Shown here: positions 1 through 9,390 of the stretch, one piece after another
Layout: every line of letters starts with the position of its first letter
Position numbering within the stretch: position 1 is the first letter of the stretch
Assembly (NCBI GenBank): GCA_946188395.1
Contig: CAMHUU010000020.1
Location: 1 to 45,340 of the forward strand
Length of the DNA: 45,340 nt
DNA from: an uncultured Prevotellaceae bacterium
GTDB lineage: Bacteria > Bacteroidota > Bacteroidia > Bacteroidales > Bacteroidaceae
Direction: 5' to 3'
Made by a program: the position numbers and the translations under genes
The notes under the pieces: generated by a model
The model's input: the letters and a program-made list of their open reading frames with translations, nothing else
Told to the model about the DNA's origin: nothing
Databases searched by the model: none

Positions 1-823
1 GACCAGAAGTGTTGAAGGTGTACTCATCCATGATGGTCATGTACTGCTGAGCGTTCAGCAGCTGAGGACGCTTGTAAGCGTTCGACCAACCGAAGGCACC
101 GTTGTAGGTGATCTCCACCTTACCAGCCTTACCCTGACGGGTAGTAACCAGAATAACGCCGTTAGCAGCACGGGCACCGTAGATGGCAGCCGAAGCAGCG
201 TCCTTCAAGATGTCGATGCTCTCGATATCGTTGGGGTTGATACCGTCAAGGTTACCGCCGGCAACACCGTCAATCACGTACAAAGGCTGAGAGTCACCAG
301 TGGTACCGATACCACGGATGTAAACCTTGTAGCCCTTACCAGGCTGTGTTGACGACTGTGTGATCTGCACACCAGGCGTGCTTGACTGCATGGCCTCCAG
401 GGCGTTGGTGGTGTTCAACTTGGCGATTTCATCACCTTTTACCTGAACAGTAGCACCTGTAACCAGCTTTTTCTTCATCGTACCATAACCGATGACCACA
501 ACGTCGTTCAGTGTTGTGTTGTCCTCAACTAGGGTAACGTTGATGTTACTCTTGCCAGCAACCTTGATCTCCTGGGTTACATAACCCACGTAGGAGATAA
601 CCAGTGTGGCGTTAGAGGCAGCATTGACGCTGAATTCACCGTTGAAATCGGTAATCGTACCGTCATTACTACCTTGCACTTTGACTGTGGCACCGATAAC
701 CGGTTCACCAGCCTCGTCGTTCACAGTTCCCTTGACGATGCTCTGGGCGCTCATTGACAGCGGGAGCATGGTAAACAGGAACAACAAACCTAAGGTTTTT
801 TGTAACTTTTTAAAGTTCCACAT
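1..823 (-). CDS. SusC/RagA-family TonB-dependent outer-membrane receptor, N-terminal part (runs off left edge)
   Basis: 274 codons are visible, from the ATG at 823 to the window edge, so the C-terminal barrel is missing. The order is a signal peptide ending near MSAQ, a carboxypeptidase-regulatory-like domain (GTVNDEAGEPVIGATV, then VISYVGYVTQEI), a TonB-box-like stretch (NDVVVIGYG) and a plug domain with the family signature LYVIDGVAGG followed by IESIDILKDAASAAIYG. SusC proteins import glycan or peptide fragments through the outer membrane together with a SusD lipoprotein, which would lie beyond the left edge. It is clearly paralogous to the SusC at 14486-18214 (shared KKKLVTGATV and IAKLNTT) but is a different gene. 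Its substrate cannot be told from this part. Confidence 0.93.
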   Translation of the reverse strand, partial: MWNFKKLQKTLGLLFLFTMLPLSMSAQSIVKGTVNDEAGEPVIGATVKVQGSNDGTITDFNGEFSVNAASNATLVISYVGYVTQEIKVAGKSNINVTLVEDNTTLNDVVVIGYGTMKKKLVTGATVQVKGDEIAKLNTTNALEAMQSSTPGVQITQSSTQPGKGYKVYIRGIGTTGDSQPLYVIDGVAGGNLDGINPNDIESIDILKDAASAAIYGARAANGVILVTTRQGKAGKVEITYNGAFGWSNAYKRPQLLNAQQYMTIMDEYTFNTSG

Positions 824-918
824 AAATAAATTTAGTTAATTAGTAATTAATTATTAAAAATGTATAGTTGTTGCCAACGTTAGTTATATCGCGTTAGTTA
901 ATTTTATAATTTTGGCTG

Positions 919-926
919 CAAATTTA
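919..926 (-). promoter_or_regulatory. Probable -7 element for the left-edge SusC
   Basis: The minus strand reads TAAATTTG, matching the Bacteroidota -7 consensus TAnnTTTG, about 95 bases upstream of the ATG. No convincing -33 TTTG was found. The rest of the AT-rich 824-1139 gap shows only the oppositely directed element at 1119-1126. Confidence 0.45.
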
Positions 927-1118
927 ACTTATTTATAAATATAATACTTTCTTGTTTGTAACATATATTATATAAAACGCAATTTGGGGTTATTTGTGTT
1001 ACATATCAAAAAGAAAATGTTTCATTTGGTAAAGTTTCAGACTCTCTTTTTTGTTCCCAATCAAGGGTGTTTGGTAAAATTTTTGTAATCAAATTACATG
1101 AAATACAAATAAAAGTTG

Positions 1119-1126
1119 TAATTTTG
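1119..1126 (+). promoter_or_regulatory. Probable -7 element for the first DUF6057/propeller pair
   Basis: TAATTTTG followed by C fits TAnnTTTG. The ATG at 1140 is only 13 bases past it, which would leave a leader of a few bases. The in-frame ATG at 1176 would have a leader of about 40 bases. Confidence 0.5.
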
Positions 1127-1139
1127 CAGGCACATAAAA

Positions 1140-2606
1140 ATGAAAAGAACAGATATATCTGAAAGAAATATAAAGATGGGAGCAGAAAGAGTGAAGACCA
1201 ACTTCCTTAAATACATGCCTGGGATAGTCATAGTGCTTTTGTCCCTATGCTCTTTCGTCTTCTTCCAATATTTCTATCCCTACCATTTCTTTTACCAGGA
1301 ACAGAACCAACTGTTCCTCTTATCGTGGGAATACATCAGTACTTATTTCGATAAGCCGGGATGTATTGCCAAATTAGTAGGAGACTTCCTGACGCAGTTC
1401 TATTATTATCTCTATGCAGGTGCAACAATCTTAAACATCAGCCTATTACTGACTACCGTATTGCTCTATCGGGCTTTACGCAATTTCAAGTTGAAGAGGC
1501 TACTGAGTTTCTTGACTGCTTTTTTACTCTTCGCTTTTCTTGTTATCTGCCATTTCGATGTAAGTTATCGACTGTCGTCCACTATTTCGATGATGGGTTG
1601 GATGATGGTGCTGTGGCTCGTGTCGTTGTTGAGTAAAGTTTATAAAAGTCGCTCTTCTTTGGTTCCATGTGCCCTTTCGTTGGCTGTCGCACTACTACCA
1701 GCCTATTGGCTCTTCGGACTACCCCACGTTAAAAGGTTACAAGGGCCAGATTTTATATTAGAGAAAAATTTTGCTATAGAAAACGAATACCATTTCGGAT
1801 ATTACGACAAGGTTGTTGAACTTGTAAGAAACTCGGAAGTCAGGAATGATCAGATGCTTTTCTTCTATAATCTTGTACAGGCTCAACGTGGTGTATTACC
1901 CGACCATCTGCTTGACTTTACGCCCAACTATCTTGGTACGTTTGAAAAAATTGGACCTGAGACCCCCCTTCTTACAATTATTAATATGAACGAGTTGTAT
2001 TGGGCATTGGGTGATATGACGTTTACGGAACGTGCAGCGATGATGGCCAACGTGTTCTCGCCAGAGAACCGCAATAATCGTATGGTAAAGCGTTTGGCTG
2101 AGTGTGCCATCGTCAGTGGTGACAAGGCTGCTGCCCGTAAGTTCCTGGGGTTGATGGAGCAGACTCTTGTATGGCGCGGGTGGGCCCGGAATGCTCCTTC
2201 AGCCGTCTACTATGCAGAGAAGGCACGTTTCAATAACCAGCAAGATACAATTAGCATCAGCGATAATGCCCATTTTATTATGATGCAGCTGCTCGATTCC
2301 AATCCTGATAACGAGGTGGCGCTCGACTATATACTTTGTAGCACCTTGTTGCTGAAAGATATCGAGAATTTCAAGCGCGACTACGACCGTTACTGCACTC
2401 AGCGTCCGCGACTGAAGAAATTGTATCAGGAGGCGCTCTGTATCTGGCTGGCTGGCAGCAACGCTTCAGAAGAAGAGTGGCACCGTTATATTAAACAAAG
2501 CGACGTGATGCATCGTTTTGTGCAGTACAACCAACAACGCGGCAGTGCTGCATTCAGAGATACCTATTGGTATTATTTTGATAAGGTTAAAGCTCCCAAG
2601 ATATGA
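1140..2606 (+). CDS. Polytopic membrane protein with C-terminal helical domain (DUF6057-like), copy A
   Basis: 488 residues if the first ATG is used; the ATG at 1176 (MGAERVKTN) is a plausible alternative because the promoter element sits so close. About five hydrophobic segments lie in the first 200 residues (around 25-45, 90-110, 120-140, 150-167, 175-195), then a soluble, probably TPR-like helical region with paired helices. The stretch YQEQNQLFLL before a Gly-rich helix and QFYYY is shared with copies B and C. I believe this is the Bacteroidota family DUF6057, of unknown function. Its stop overlaps the next ATG as ATGA, so the two proteins are probably translated together. The soluble part probably faces the periplasm. 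No catalytic motif was recognised. Confidence 0.8.
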   Translation: MKRTDISERNIKMGAERVKTNFLKYMPGIVIVLLSLCSFVFFQYFYPYHFFYQEQNQLFLLSWEYISTYFDKPGCIAKLVGDFLTQFYYYLYAGATILNISLLLTTVLLYRALRNFKLKRLLSFLTAFLLFAFLVICHFDVSYRLSSTISMMGWMMVLWLVSLLSKVYKSRSSLVPCALSLAVALLPAYWLFGLPHVKRLQGPDFILEKNFAIENEYHFGYYDKVVELVRNSEVRNDQMLFFYNLVQAQRGVLPDHLLDFTPNYLGTFEKIGPETPLLTIINMNELYWALGDMTFTERAAMMANVFSPENRNNRMVKRLAECAIVSGDKAAARKFLGLMEQTLVWRGWARNAPSAVYYAEKARFNNQQDTISISDNAHFIMMQLLDSNPDNEVALDYILCSTLLLKDIENFKRDYDRYCTQRPRLKKLYQEALCIWLAGSNASEEEWHRYIKQSDVMHRFVQYNQQRGSAAFRDTYWYYFDKVKAPKI

Positions 2607-4030
2607 GAAGGTTACCAGATATACTAGTTTCACTCGTCGTACTAGTCCTGCAAGCCGGCTGTACGCCGACGCCGCAGAATGTCCAGACGAGCGACGCGTT
2701 GCCTCCTATCTATCCTGACTATTGCAACGTGACTATCCCCAAGAACATCGCCCCGCTGAACTTTTTGCTGCGTGGCGAGGTAGAGGCTGTACAGGTCAAG
2801 GCTGGCGACGTTACTATCAATGTCCGTGGTAACGAGGTGACGTTCGACGAGGGAAAATGGCGACAGCTGCTGGCTGAACGTCAGGATATCAGCGTGGTCG
2901 TTACAGCCTTGCAGGATGGAGAATGGACGGAATATAAGCCATTTCATTGGTATGTGACTGGCGATATGATTGACCCCTGGCTCAGCTATCGCTTGATAGA
3001 ACCTGACTATGAAATATGGAGCAGGCTGCAGATCAAACAGCGCTGCGTAGAAAACTTCGACGAAAGAACACTGAGCGATTGGCAGCATGCAGATAACCAG
3101 TGTATGAACTGCCATACGACTGCCCATCAGGACCCGACGCTTTCGATGATGTATGTGCGTGGTCCTCAAGGTGGCGCATTCCTGAACCAGAATGGAAAAC
3201 TGCGTAAATTGGCCATTAAGACAGCCGACATGGTGAGCGGTTCGGTATATTTCGGTTTCTCGCCGTCAGGCCGTTACATCACCTTCAGTACTAACGTAAT
3301 TGTTCCCGCTTTCCATTCCAAAGCCGGAAAGCGACTGGAGGTTTTCGACTCAAAATCGGATGTTTATGTGGCCGATTTGCAAGAGAACCGCATCATCCGT
3401 TCACCACTGCTGAACGACAGCACGATGCTTGAAACCTTTCCAACCTTCTCGCCCGATGGTCACTATATCTATTATTGTGTAGCTCGACACGTCCGGCTGC
3501 CTCAGGAACTGAAACAGTTGCAATATGCCTTGGTGCGTATTCCGTTTGACGAAACGACGGGCAGCATCGGAACACAGGTGGATACCGTCTACCAGTCGCG
3601 CAGCGTTTGTCATCCACGAATATCACCCGATGGTCGCTATGCCCTTTTTACCGTGCAAGATTACGGAACTTTTCCCATTTGGCACCAGGAGTCTGACCTC
3701 TGTATGATGGATCTGACGACTGGTGCTGTTGATACGCTGACAGCTGTTAATAGCAACCGCAGCGACACCTATCATTCGTGGTCGAGCAACGGCCGTTGGT
3801 TTGTCTTTGCCTCCAAGCGCGACGACGGGCTCTTCGGAAAGCCCTATTTTTGCTATGTCGACCGTCACGGGAAGGCCCATAAGCCATTCTGTTTGCCACA
3901 GCGGTCGCCGGCATTTTATGACAATACGCTGAAATCGTTCAATGCGCCGGAACTGTCGAAGGGCATGATACCTTTCGACGCCAAGGATATTGAACAGGCG
4001 ATGCGGCAAGAAGCTGAAGTGTTCCGGTAA
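2603..4030 (+). CDS. Lipoprotein with CxxCH motif and PD40/TolB-like beta-propeller, copy A
   Basis: 475 residues. The signal peptide ends in the lipobox LQAGC (Cys20). Next comes a motif shared by all three paralogues, LPPIYPDY...VTIP..IAPLNF (33-54), then a domain of about 100 residues, then C167-M-N-C170-H171, a c-type haem attachment motif. The C-terminal 280 residues hold propeller repeats of PD40 type (FSPSGRYITFSTN, FSPDGHYIYY, ISPDGRYALF, WSSNGRWFVFAS). One haem bound covalently in an envelope lipoprotein is an inference; the motif could instead bind a metal or form a disulfide. The start overlaps the membrane-protein stop by ATGA. Its stop lies 8 bases from that of the convergent copy B. 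Confidence 0.85.
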   Translation: MRRLPDILVSLVVLVLQAGCTPTPQNVQTSDALPPIYPDYCNVTIPKNIAPLNFLLRGEVEAVQVKAGDVTINVRGNEVTFDEGKWRQLLAERQDISVVVTALQDGEWTEYKPFHWYVTGDMIDPWLSYRLIEPDYEIWSRLQIKQRCVENFDERTLSDWQHADNQCMNCHTTAHQDPTLSMMYVRGPQGGAFLNQNGKLRKLAIKTADMVSGSVYFGFSPSGRYITFSTNVIVPAFHSKAGKRLEVFDSKSDVYVADLQENRIIRSPLLNDSTMLETFPTFSPDGHYIYYCVARHVRLPQELKQLQYALVRIPFDETTGSIGTQVDTVYQSRSVCHPRISPDGRYALFTVQDYGTFPIWHQESDLCMMDLTTGAVDTLTAVNSNRSDTYHSWSSNGRWFVFASKRDDGLFGKPYFCYVDRHGKAHKPFCLPQRSPAFYDNTLKSFNAPELSKGMIPFDAKDIEQAMRQEAEVFR

Positions 4031-4038
4031 CAGCGCGC

Positions 4039-5517
4039 CTAAGGCCTTACAGCAGTCTGTATGCGCTGGTCGACCATAGCCTCGTGAGCGGCAGCATGGC
4101 TGTCGAAGTCGACTTTCCGTTGTGTGAAGTCAGGCGTATTGAAGGAGTAAAGACTGCTCTCGTCGTACTTTCGGGGATAGCGCTGTGGCAGCAGGAAGGG
4201 TCTTGACCAATGTCCATGGTCGTCAACAGAAGCGAGATAAAGCCGTGAGTAGAGCCCGTCGCCGCGACGGCTGGTGAACACAATCCAATGTGAGTTGACG
4301 TTCCAATTATGATAACTGTCAGCCCTCGGGCTGTTGATTTCCTTCAGTTCCCGTGCTTCACCCGTTTGCAGGTCCAGTAACCACTGGTCGCTTTCCTCGT
4401 GCCAAATCGAGAAGTAACCATAGTCCGCCAGGGTGAATAGGATGTATTTCCCGTCATACGACGGACGTGGCCACGTCAGGCTCTTGCCCATGCTGACGGC
4501 ATTGAAGATGGTGTCGACCTGCTGACCATAGGTCCCTTTCTCGGCATCAAAAGCGATGCGACACAAATTGTATTTTTCGTCTTTGTAGTGGGTCGGATAT
4601 TCCTGCTGCTTACATGTCATATAGTATAGCCACTTGCCGTCAGGAGAGAAAACGGGCGAGTTTTCCGACCAGTCTTTGGTACTCAGTAACGAATCGGTAA
4701 GAATCTCGTGAGTCGCAGGGTTATAGACAAAGACATCTGAAGACAGGTCGAAAACCTCAATTCTTTCGTCTTTTCCTACATGGAATCCTTGTCTCGTCTG
4801 ATTCGTCGAGAATGCACAATATTTTCCGCTAGGATGCCAGTATGGATACACCATCGAACCTCCCAGTAGTTCATTCTTGGCTGCCAGCCATTCACGCTTG
4901 CCGTTGATTTGAAACATAGTCGCTCCGTGCTGTCCTCGAACGTGAAACACAAAATGGTCCGGGTTGGTCTTGTTCGACATGTGGCAGTTCACGCATTGTC
5001 CGGGAATCTCGGTGTTTTCTATGATAGCATACTCGTCAAAAGTCGACAAATCGCGCTGGTAGAGTCCCATGTGGCTGTACGTCTCATAGCCCGGTGCAAT
5101 GCGGCGGTAAGTCAGTCCCCATTCGTCAAGGGCATAAGGACTGACAGTTACCTTGAAATCTTGATACTTGGTCCATTGCCCGTCTTTTCGGGCACAGACG
5201 GTAAAGGATAGCTCGCTGCCTTTGTTCTGGGTTGTCAGCTGGTGCCACTCGTCGATGTCAAAGTCGGCCCACTCGCCATTCGTGTGCAGTTCGCCACCTT
5301 TGCTGCCGCGGATGGTAACATCGATTAAATCGACGTCCGCATCGGCCATATTGAAGTTCAGCGGAGCAATACCGACAGGCACCGTTACCCCCACGTAATC
5401 AGGATATATTTCGGGCAGCAGGTCGGCCGTCGTCACGTCGTGCGGCTTGTCGGCACAAGCTACCAATCCGACCAGACTTAATATACCTATCAGCCCTAGA
5501 ATAAAGCTTCTCATCAT
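4039..5517 (-). CDS. Lipoprotein with CxxCH motif and PD40/TolB-like beta-propeller, copy B
   Basis: 492 residues from the ATG at 5517, chosen because it overlaps the upstream stop as ATGA and gives a compact signal peptide with lipobox LVAC (Cys21); a longer reading to 5541 lacks support. Conserved LPEIYPDYVGVTVP and IAPLNF follow, then C175-V-N-C178-H179 and SNKTNP. Propeller strands include YWHPSGKYCAFSTN, FSPDGKWLYYMT and the region around YDGKYILFTLADYG. It is closer to copy C than to copy A over its whole length, suggesting a duplication within this operon. The role is unknown; sensing or electron transfer at the outer envelope is only a guess. Confidence 0.85.
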   Translation of the reverse strand: MMRSFILGLIGILSLVGLVACADKPHDVTTADLLPEIYPDYVGVTVPVGIAPLNFNMADADVDLIDVTIRGSKGGELHTNGEWADFDIDEWHQLTTQNKGSELSFTVCARKDGQWTKYQDFKVTVSPYALDEWGLTYRRIAPGYETYSHMGLYQRDLSTFDEYAIIENTEIPGQCVNCHMSNKTNPDHFVFHVRGQHGATMFQINGKREWLAAKNELLGGSMVYPYWHPSGKYCAFSTNQTRQGFHVGKDERIEVFDLSSDVFVYNPATHEILTDSLLSTKDWSENSPVFSPDGKWLYYMTCKQQEYPTHYKDEKYNLCRIAFDAEKGTYGQQVDTIFNAVSMGKSLTWPRPSYDGKYILFTLADYGYFSIWHEESDQWLLDLQTGEARELKEINSPRADSYHNWNVNSHWIVFTSRRGDGLYSRLYLASVDDHGHWSRPFLLPQRYPRKYDESSLYSFNTPDFTQRKVDFDSHAAAHEAMVDQRIQTAVRP

Positions 5518-7271
5518 TTTCCAACCATTAAATAATACCATGTTGTCTGCTTGAAACGTTCCAGCCCAGTTGCGCTTGCTCCACCGCTGTTATAAGTTTG
5601 AATGAAATCACGAAAGTTGTTTGCCACCATCTGGTTCACATAGCCCTGTGGAGGTTGCTGGTTACGTTGGGCAAAGGCAAAGGCCACGGCTTCCTGGCAC
5701 ATCCGAGGTCGATAACCTAATTTCAGTCCGTCGACGAAAGTCATATAATTCATGAATGTATTTATGTCACGCTCCAGCAGCGGACACAGCAACAGGTATT
5801 GCAGGGCTAAACCATTTTTGGAATTCTGCATCAGCAGCTGTCCCATCATCTTGTCCAACTCCTTCTCGCTGAACAAAAAGTCGTCCTTTAATCGCAGTTG
5901 GCGCATCTTTCCATATACGGGATGGGTGTCTATAGCCTGTTCATTGCCTAACATCAGCAAGGTACGCTGAGCCCATTTTTTGTAGCTGATAGTTTTCTCG
6001 AGCATCTTCAGATACTTGCGGGCTACCTCGTACTGGCCGTTTACCAGATTGCTTTCAGCCAAGCGTTTGATACAACGGCAACTTTTGGCATAGTTGGGAA
6101 TAGCCTCCATAGTTTCAAAAGCTAAGCGTTGCGCAGTGTTAACCATTCCTAAATGCCAATATACTTCGCTGGCAAGCATCATCGTCGAAAAGTTTCGTTC
6201 GAACTCTGGGAGCAAGCCTTGCAAACCATTTTGGTAAAACTCAAAGGCTCTGTCTCCGAGTTGGCCTTTCATCCCAAGAGCCAGATTTGTAGCACAGACC
6301 GACATCGGAAGGTCGGGCATTTTCCGTTCTGCCTTGTTGATAATTGCCGACCAATTGCTGCTACGCACCATATAGTCGTACTCCATTAACTCGTATTTGC
6401 GTGCGTCAAAGCATAATGGGCGTAACAAGAGGAAAATGACGGCCAGTATCACTGCTTCGCCCAATCCGTTAATCAGTTGCTGCTGAGGCTTCAAGGCCGT
6501 TGGCAGCCATTTTGTTACGATGGGAATGAGTACACAAACAGCCATCAATACACTCAACCAAACGAAATATACCTCTGTGAAACGGTAGTAGTCAAGTCCA
6601 CGGAATAGTCTTGGCAGCGGATAGGGTACTAAATGTGAGCTAACGATGATGCAGACAACTGCATAAACAATGGTCAGCAGTCCGAGCCCCGCAGCAGACA
6701 TCTTCGATGCTTTCACCTGCCACATCCGCAGGGCAGTGTACGTTGCGAGCATGAGGACTGCAGGACCTGCCAGCCAATAGACCACTGGGATGGCCATTGT
6801 GAGATACAGTGTTTGCCAGCGGCCTGTCACCATTTCGTATATCCACATGGACATCTCTGTCAGTAACAGTGCCACGACGAAGGTCAGCAGGACACTCTCG
6901 TCACCCAGCAGCAAGCACAGAAACATTGAAGGCAGGAAGCTTAACGCGTAATGGGTGTCAGGCCGTTTCGTGCTTACTATCACCATGAGTCGCCACGTCA
7001 ACCATTGCAGCAACACCAAAGCTCCTGCCAGCACCAAAGCTGCCAAGGCGTGGTTGATGTAGGTTTGCACGAGATATTCTCCGATACAACGTGCCAGTCC
7101 ATCGGGTACAGTAAGCAGTTGTCCGATATAGCCGCTATCCATCAGAAACAGTTGATACTGCTCATGATAGGCAGTCAGTGCAGGGTATACCAGCCACCAT
7201 AACAGGAATACGCCTACGCCGAACGTCAGCGTGGCCAGTCCCTTCCAGTATTTATTGATTAACGGGCTCAT
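5514..7271 (-). CDS. Polytopic membrane protein with C-terminal helical domain (DUF6057-like), copy B
   Basis: 585 residues from the ATG at 7271 (MSPLINKYW); an ATG at 7283 is also possible. Either start lies inside the end of the upstream DUF4369-type gene, so translation is probably coupled. This is the longest of the three copies, with more hydrophobic segments (roughly ten before residue 290) and then the soluble helical part beginning near YELMEYDYMVRSSNW. It shares YHEQYQLFL and the downstream GEYLVQTY with the other copies. The soluble part resembles TPR repeats (NTAQRLAFETMEAIP, VARKYLKMLEK). Its stop overlaps the start of propeller copy B by ATGA. Function unknown. Confidence 0.8.
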   Translation of the reverse strand: MSPLINKYWKGLATLTFGVGVFLLWWLVYPALTAYHEQYQLFLMDSGYIGQLLTVPDGLARCIGEYLVQTYINHALAALVLAGALVLLQWLTWRLMVIVSTKRPDTHYALSFLPSMFLCLLLGDESVLLTFVVALLLTEMSMWIYEMVTGRWQTLYLTMAIPVVYWLAGPAVLMLATYTALRMWQVKASKMSAAGLGLLTIVYAVVCIIVSSHLVPYPLPRLFRGLDYYRFTEVYFVWLSVLMAVCVLIPIVTKWLPTALKPQQQLINGLGEAVILAVIFLLLRPLCFDARKYELMEYDYMVRSSNWSAIINKAERKMPDLPMSVCATNLALGMKGQLGDRAFEFYQNGLQGLLPEFERNFSTMMLASEVYWHLGMVNTAQRLAFETMEAIPNYAKSCRCIKRLAESNLVNGQYEVARKYLKMLEKTISYKKWAQRTLLMLGNEQAIDTHPVYGKMRQLRLKDDFLFSEKELDKMMGQLLMQNSKNGLALQYLLLCPLLERDINTFMNYMTFVDGLKLGYRPRMCQEAVAFAFAQRNQQPPQGYVNQMVANNFRDFIQTYNSGGASATGLERFKQTTWYYLMVGK

Positions 7272-7902
7272 CCGTGTCGGCATCAATAGTTACTATTTTT
7301 CCGTCGGGCATCTTTTTTTGATAGGTTTTCGGGAATATTCCCTCTAGGAAATCGCCCACCGTGGTACCTTTCATGTTGGCAGCCATCTGACGGGTGCGGT
7401 TTTTGTAGGCCTGAAGAACCTCACGGCCCTGTTGTTCTATTTTAACGGCATCCTCCATGTGGTTATTCTGTCGAAGCATTCCCACCGTACGGTAGTACAT
7501 GTCACGGTCGTGGGCATACTGCTCAGTCAACTCTTTCCACGCCTGCAGCGAGTCGTTTTGCTGTGCACCATGGGCCGAACTGACGGAGTCGATCTTTACC
7601 TCGATATCACCAGGTTCACCCACCACCAGCAACTGCTGGATGCCCATTCGGTAGTGGTAGTCTACCAGTATCTTGAACATCTTTGCCGAATCGGTTGCAA
7701 ACTCAAACTTCCCGTCCTCAATCACCACGCTGTCCACAAACTCTGCCGTTTGGGGACCAAACAGCGGCACCAGGAAAATACGCTTGCCGTTCAGGCGCTC
7801 TTTGCCAACAGTGCCGTGAATGCGACAAGTCGTGTCGGTTTTGCAACTGTCTAACAGAACGATGGCTGCGAGAACCATCAGAAAAAGTAAAATTCGTTTC
7901 AT
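7252..7902 (-). CDS. DUF4369-type small lipoprotein
   Basis: 216 residues. The signal peptide carries lipobox LLDSC (Cys20). A beta-rich N-terminal half follows with the DUF4369 pattern (RIHGTVGKERLNGKRIFLV, then FVDSVVIEDGKFEF), then a charged helical region (about 120-180) and a short tail. In Bacteroidota this domain often precedes a thioredoxin-like domain in thiol-redox lipoproteins; here no thioredoxin fold or CxxC follows. It starts 9 bases after the stop of propeller copy C and overlaps the start of membrane copy B, so it sits inside the operon between two copies of the pair. A partner or chaperone role for the CxxCH proteins is speculation. Confidence 0.72.
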   Translation of the reverse strand: MKRILLFLMVLAAIVLLDSCKTDTTCRIHGTVGKERLNGKRIFLVPLFGPQTAEFVDSVVIEDGKFEFATDSAKMFKILVDYHYRMGIQQLLVVGEPGDIEVKIDSVSSAHGAQQNDSLQAWKELTEQYAHDRDMYYRTVGMLRQNNHMEDAVKIEQQGREVLQAYKNRTRQMAANMKGTTVGDFLEGIFPKTYQKKMPDGKIVTIDADTDEPVNQ

Positions 7903-7911
7903 ATTGATTGT

Positions 7912-9390
7912 CTATTCTTTTATTTTAACTTGGATGCGTTCGTTTCGGAATACCTGCTTGCGAGCCTCGCGAATGTCAAAGTCTACCTTTTTCTTTGTGA
8001 AGTCGGGCACATTGTACGAGTCAAATTGCTCGCTATAGAACTTCCTGGGATTGCGTTGGGGAAGCAGGAAGGGCTTTGTCACACGGCCCTGCTCGTCGAT
8101 GGAAGCAAAATAGAGGTGGGCAAACATGCCGTCCTCGCGTTTCGACGAGAACACAAACCAATGCGAGTTTTCTGACCAATTGTGGTAGCTGTCGGTATTG
8201 TCGCTGTTGGCTTCCGTCAGCGGACGGCTCTCCCCCGTTTTCAAGTCCATCAGCCATAGGTCGGCATCCTTTTGGAATACGGGGAAATTGCTTCGGCTCG
8301 TTACGCAGTACATCAGCCAGCGCCCGTCGTATGAGGGGCGTACCAGCGTGTAACTGCAGTCGTTCTTTGGTCCGTTAAGCAAGGTGTCTACCTCGTGTCC
8401 GAATGCGCCTTTCTCTGCATCAAATGGAATTCGGCAGAGCGAGCACTTCACCTTTTCGTACTCTGCAGGAACCCTGCACGCTTTCGACGTGCTATAATAA
8501 AGCCACTTGCCGTCGGGCGAGAAGGCGGGGAATATCTCCAGGTCGGTGGTGGTCATCAGTTCGGGTGTCAGAATCAATTCGTTGCTGCGTACGTCGAGCA
8601 CAACGACATTGCTAAACGCATGATAGGCTTCAATGCGCTGTCCCCTGCCTACAAAGAAACTTTGGTGCACGGAATTGGTGGCATATGCGCAGTAATTGCC
8701 CGATGGGTGCCAATAGGCATAAGAACCGGCAGCTTTCGTAGAATCGGTTTTGGTATTTAGCCATTGTTGTTTGCCATCAGCCAATTGTATCAGTGTACCG
8801 CCGCCATCTCCACGAATCTGTAGGGTTAGTTGTTGGGGATTTGTACGGTTGGGGGTGTGGCAGTTAAAGCAGCGCCCGGGCAGTGCTGACTCCTGCATGA
8901 TGGGGTATTCGTCGAAGCTATGGATGTCGCGTTGGTAGATGCCAATATTGCCACCCACCTCATAGCCAGGCACGATACGGCGGTAGGTAACGCCCCAATC
9001 GTCGAGTGCATAAGAGCTGACGTAGATGGAGAAATCCTGATACCGGGTCCATTGCCCGTCCTTTCGGGCTTGTACAGTCACTTTCAGTTCACCACCTTTG
9101 TTCTGAGATGTCAATTGGTGCCAGTCGTCCGTATCGAATTCAGCCCACTCACCATGGGTGTGCAGCTCACCGCCTTTACTGCCTAAAATGGTGACATCAA
9201 TTAAATCGACGTCCACATCATTCATGTTAAAGTCCAGTGGCGCAATGCCCACAGGCACTGTCACGCCGATGTAGTCGGGATATATCTCTGGCAGTTTGTC
9301 CACCGTCGTCGCGTCGTGCGGTCTCTCTGCGCAACCTGCCATCACTACTAAACCTACTAACCCTACCAGGCCTACTAAGAACTTTCTCAT
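7912..9390 (-). CDS. Lipoprotein with CxxCH motif and PD40/TolB-like beta-propeller, copy C
   Basis: 492 residues. The signal peptide has a repeated GLVGLVGLV core and lipobox MAGC (Cys20). LPEIYPDYIGVTVP and IAPLDF are shared with copy B. The haem-type motif is C174-F-N-C177-H178, followed by TPNRTNP and QIRGDGGG. Propeller strands include YWHPSGNYCAYATN, FSPDGKWLYYSTSK and YDGRWLMYCV. The ATG overlaps the upstream membrane-protein stop by ATGA, as in the other two pairs. Probably an envelope lipoprotein; whether it really carries haem, and what it does, is unknown. Confidence 0.85.
   Translation of the reverse strand: MRKFLVGLVGLVGLVVMAGCAERPHDATTVDKLPEIYPDYIGVTVPVGIAPLDFNMNDVDVDLIDVTILGSKGGELHTHGEWAEFDTDDWHQLTSQNKGGELKVTVQARKDGQWTRYQDFSIYVSSYALDDWGVTYRRIVPGYEVGGNIGIYQRDIHSFDEYPIMQESALPGRCFNCHTPNRTNPQQLTLQIRGDGGGTLIQLADGKQQWLNTKTDSTKAAGSYAYWHPSGNYCAYATNSVHQSFFVGRGQRIEAYHAFSNVVVLDVRSNELILTPELMTTTDLEIFPAFSPDGKWLYYSTSKACRVPAEYEKVKCSLCRIPFDAEKGAFGHEVDTLLNGPKNDCSYTLVRPSYDGRWLMYCVTSRSNFPVFQKDADLWLMDLKTGESRPLTEANSDNTDSYHNWSENSHWFVFSSKREDGMFAHLYFASIDEQGRVTKPFLLPQRNPRKFYSEQFDSYNVPDFTKKKVDFDIREARKQVFRNERIQVKIKE

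Noticed and set aside
9387..9390. ATGA overlaps as possible frameshift fusions of the membrane and propeller proteins
   Set aside because: Each propeller gene begins with its own lipoprotein signal peptide right at the ATG, so they are separate proteins with coupled translation.
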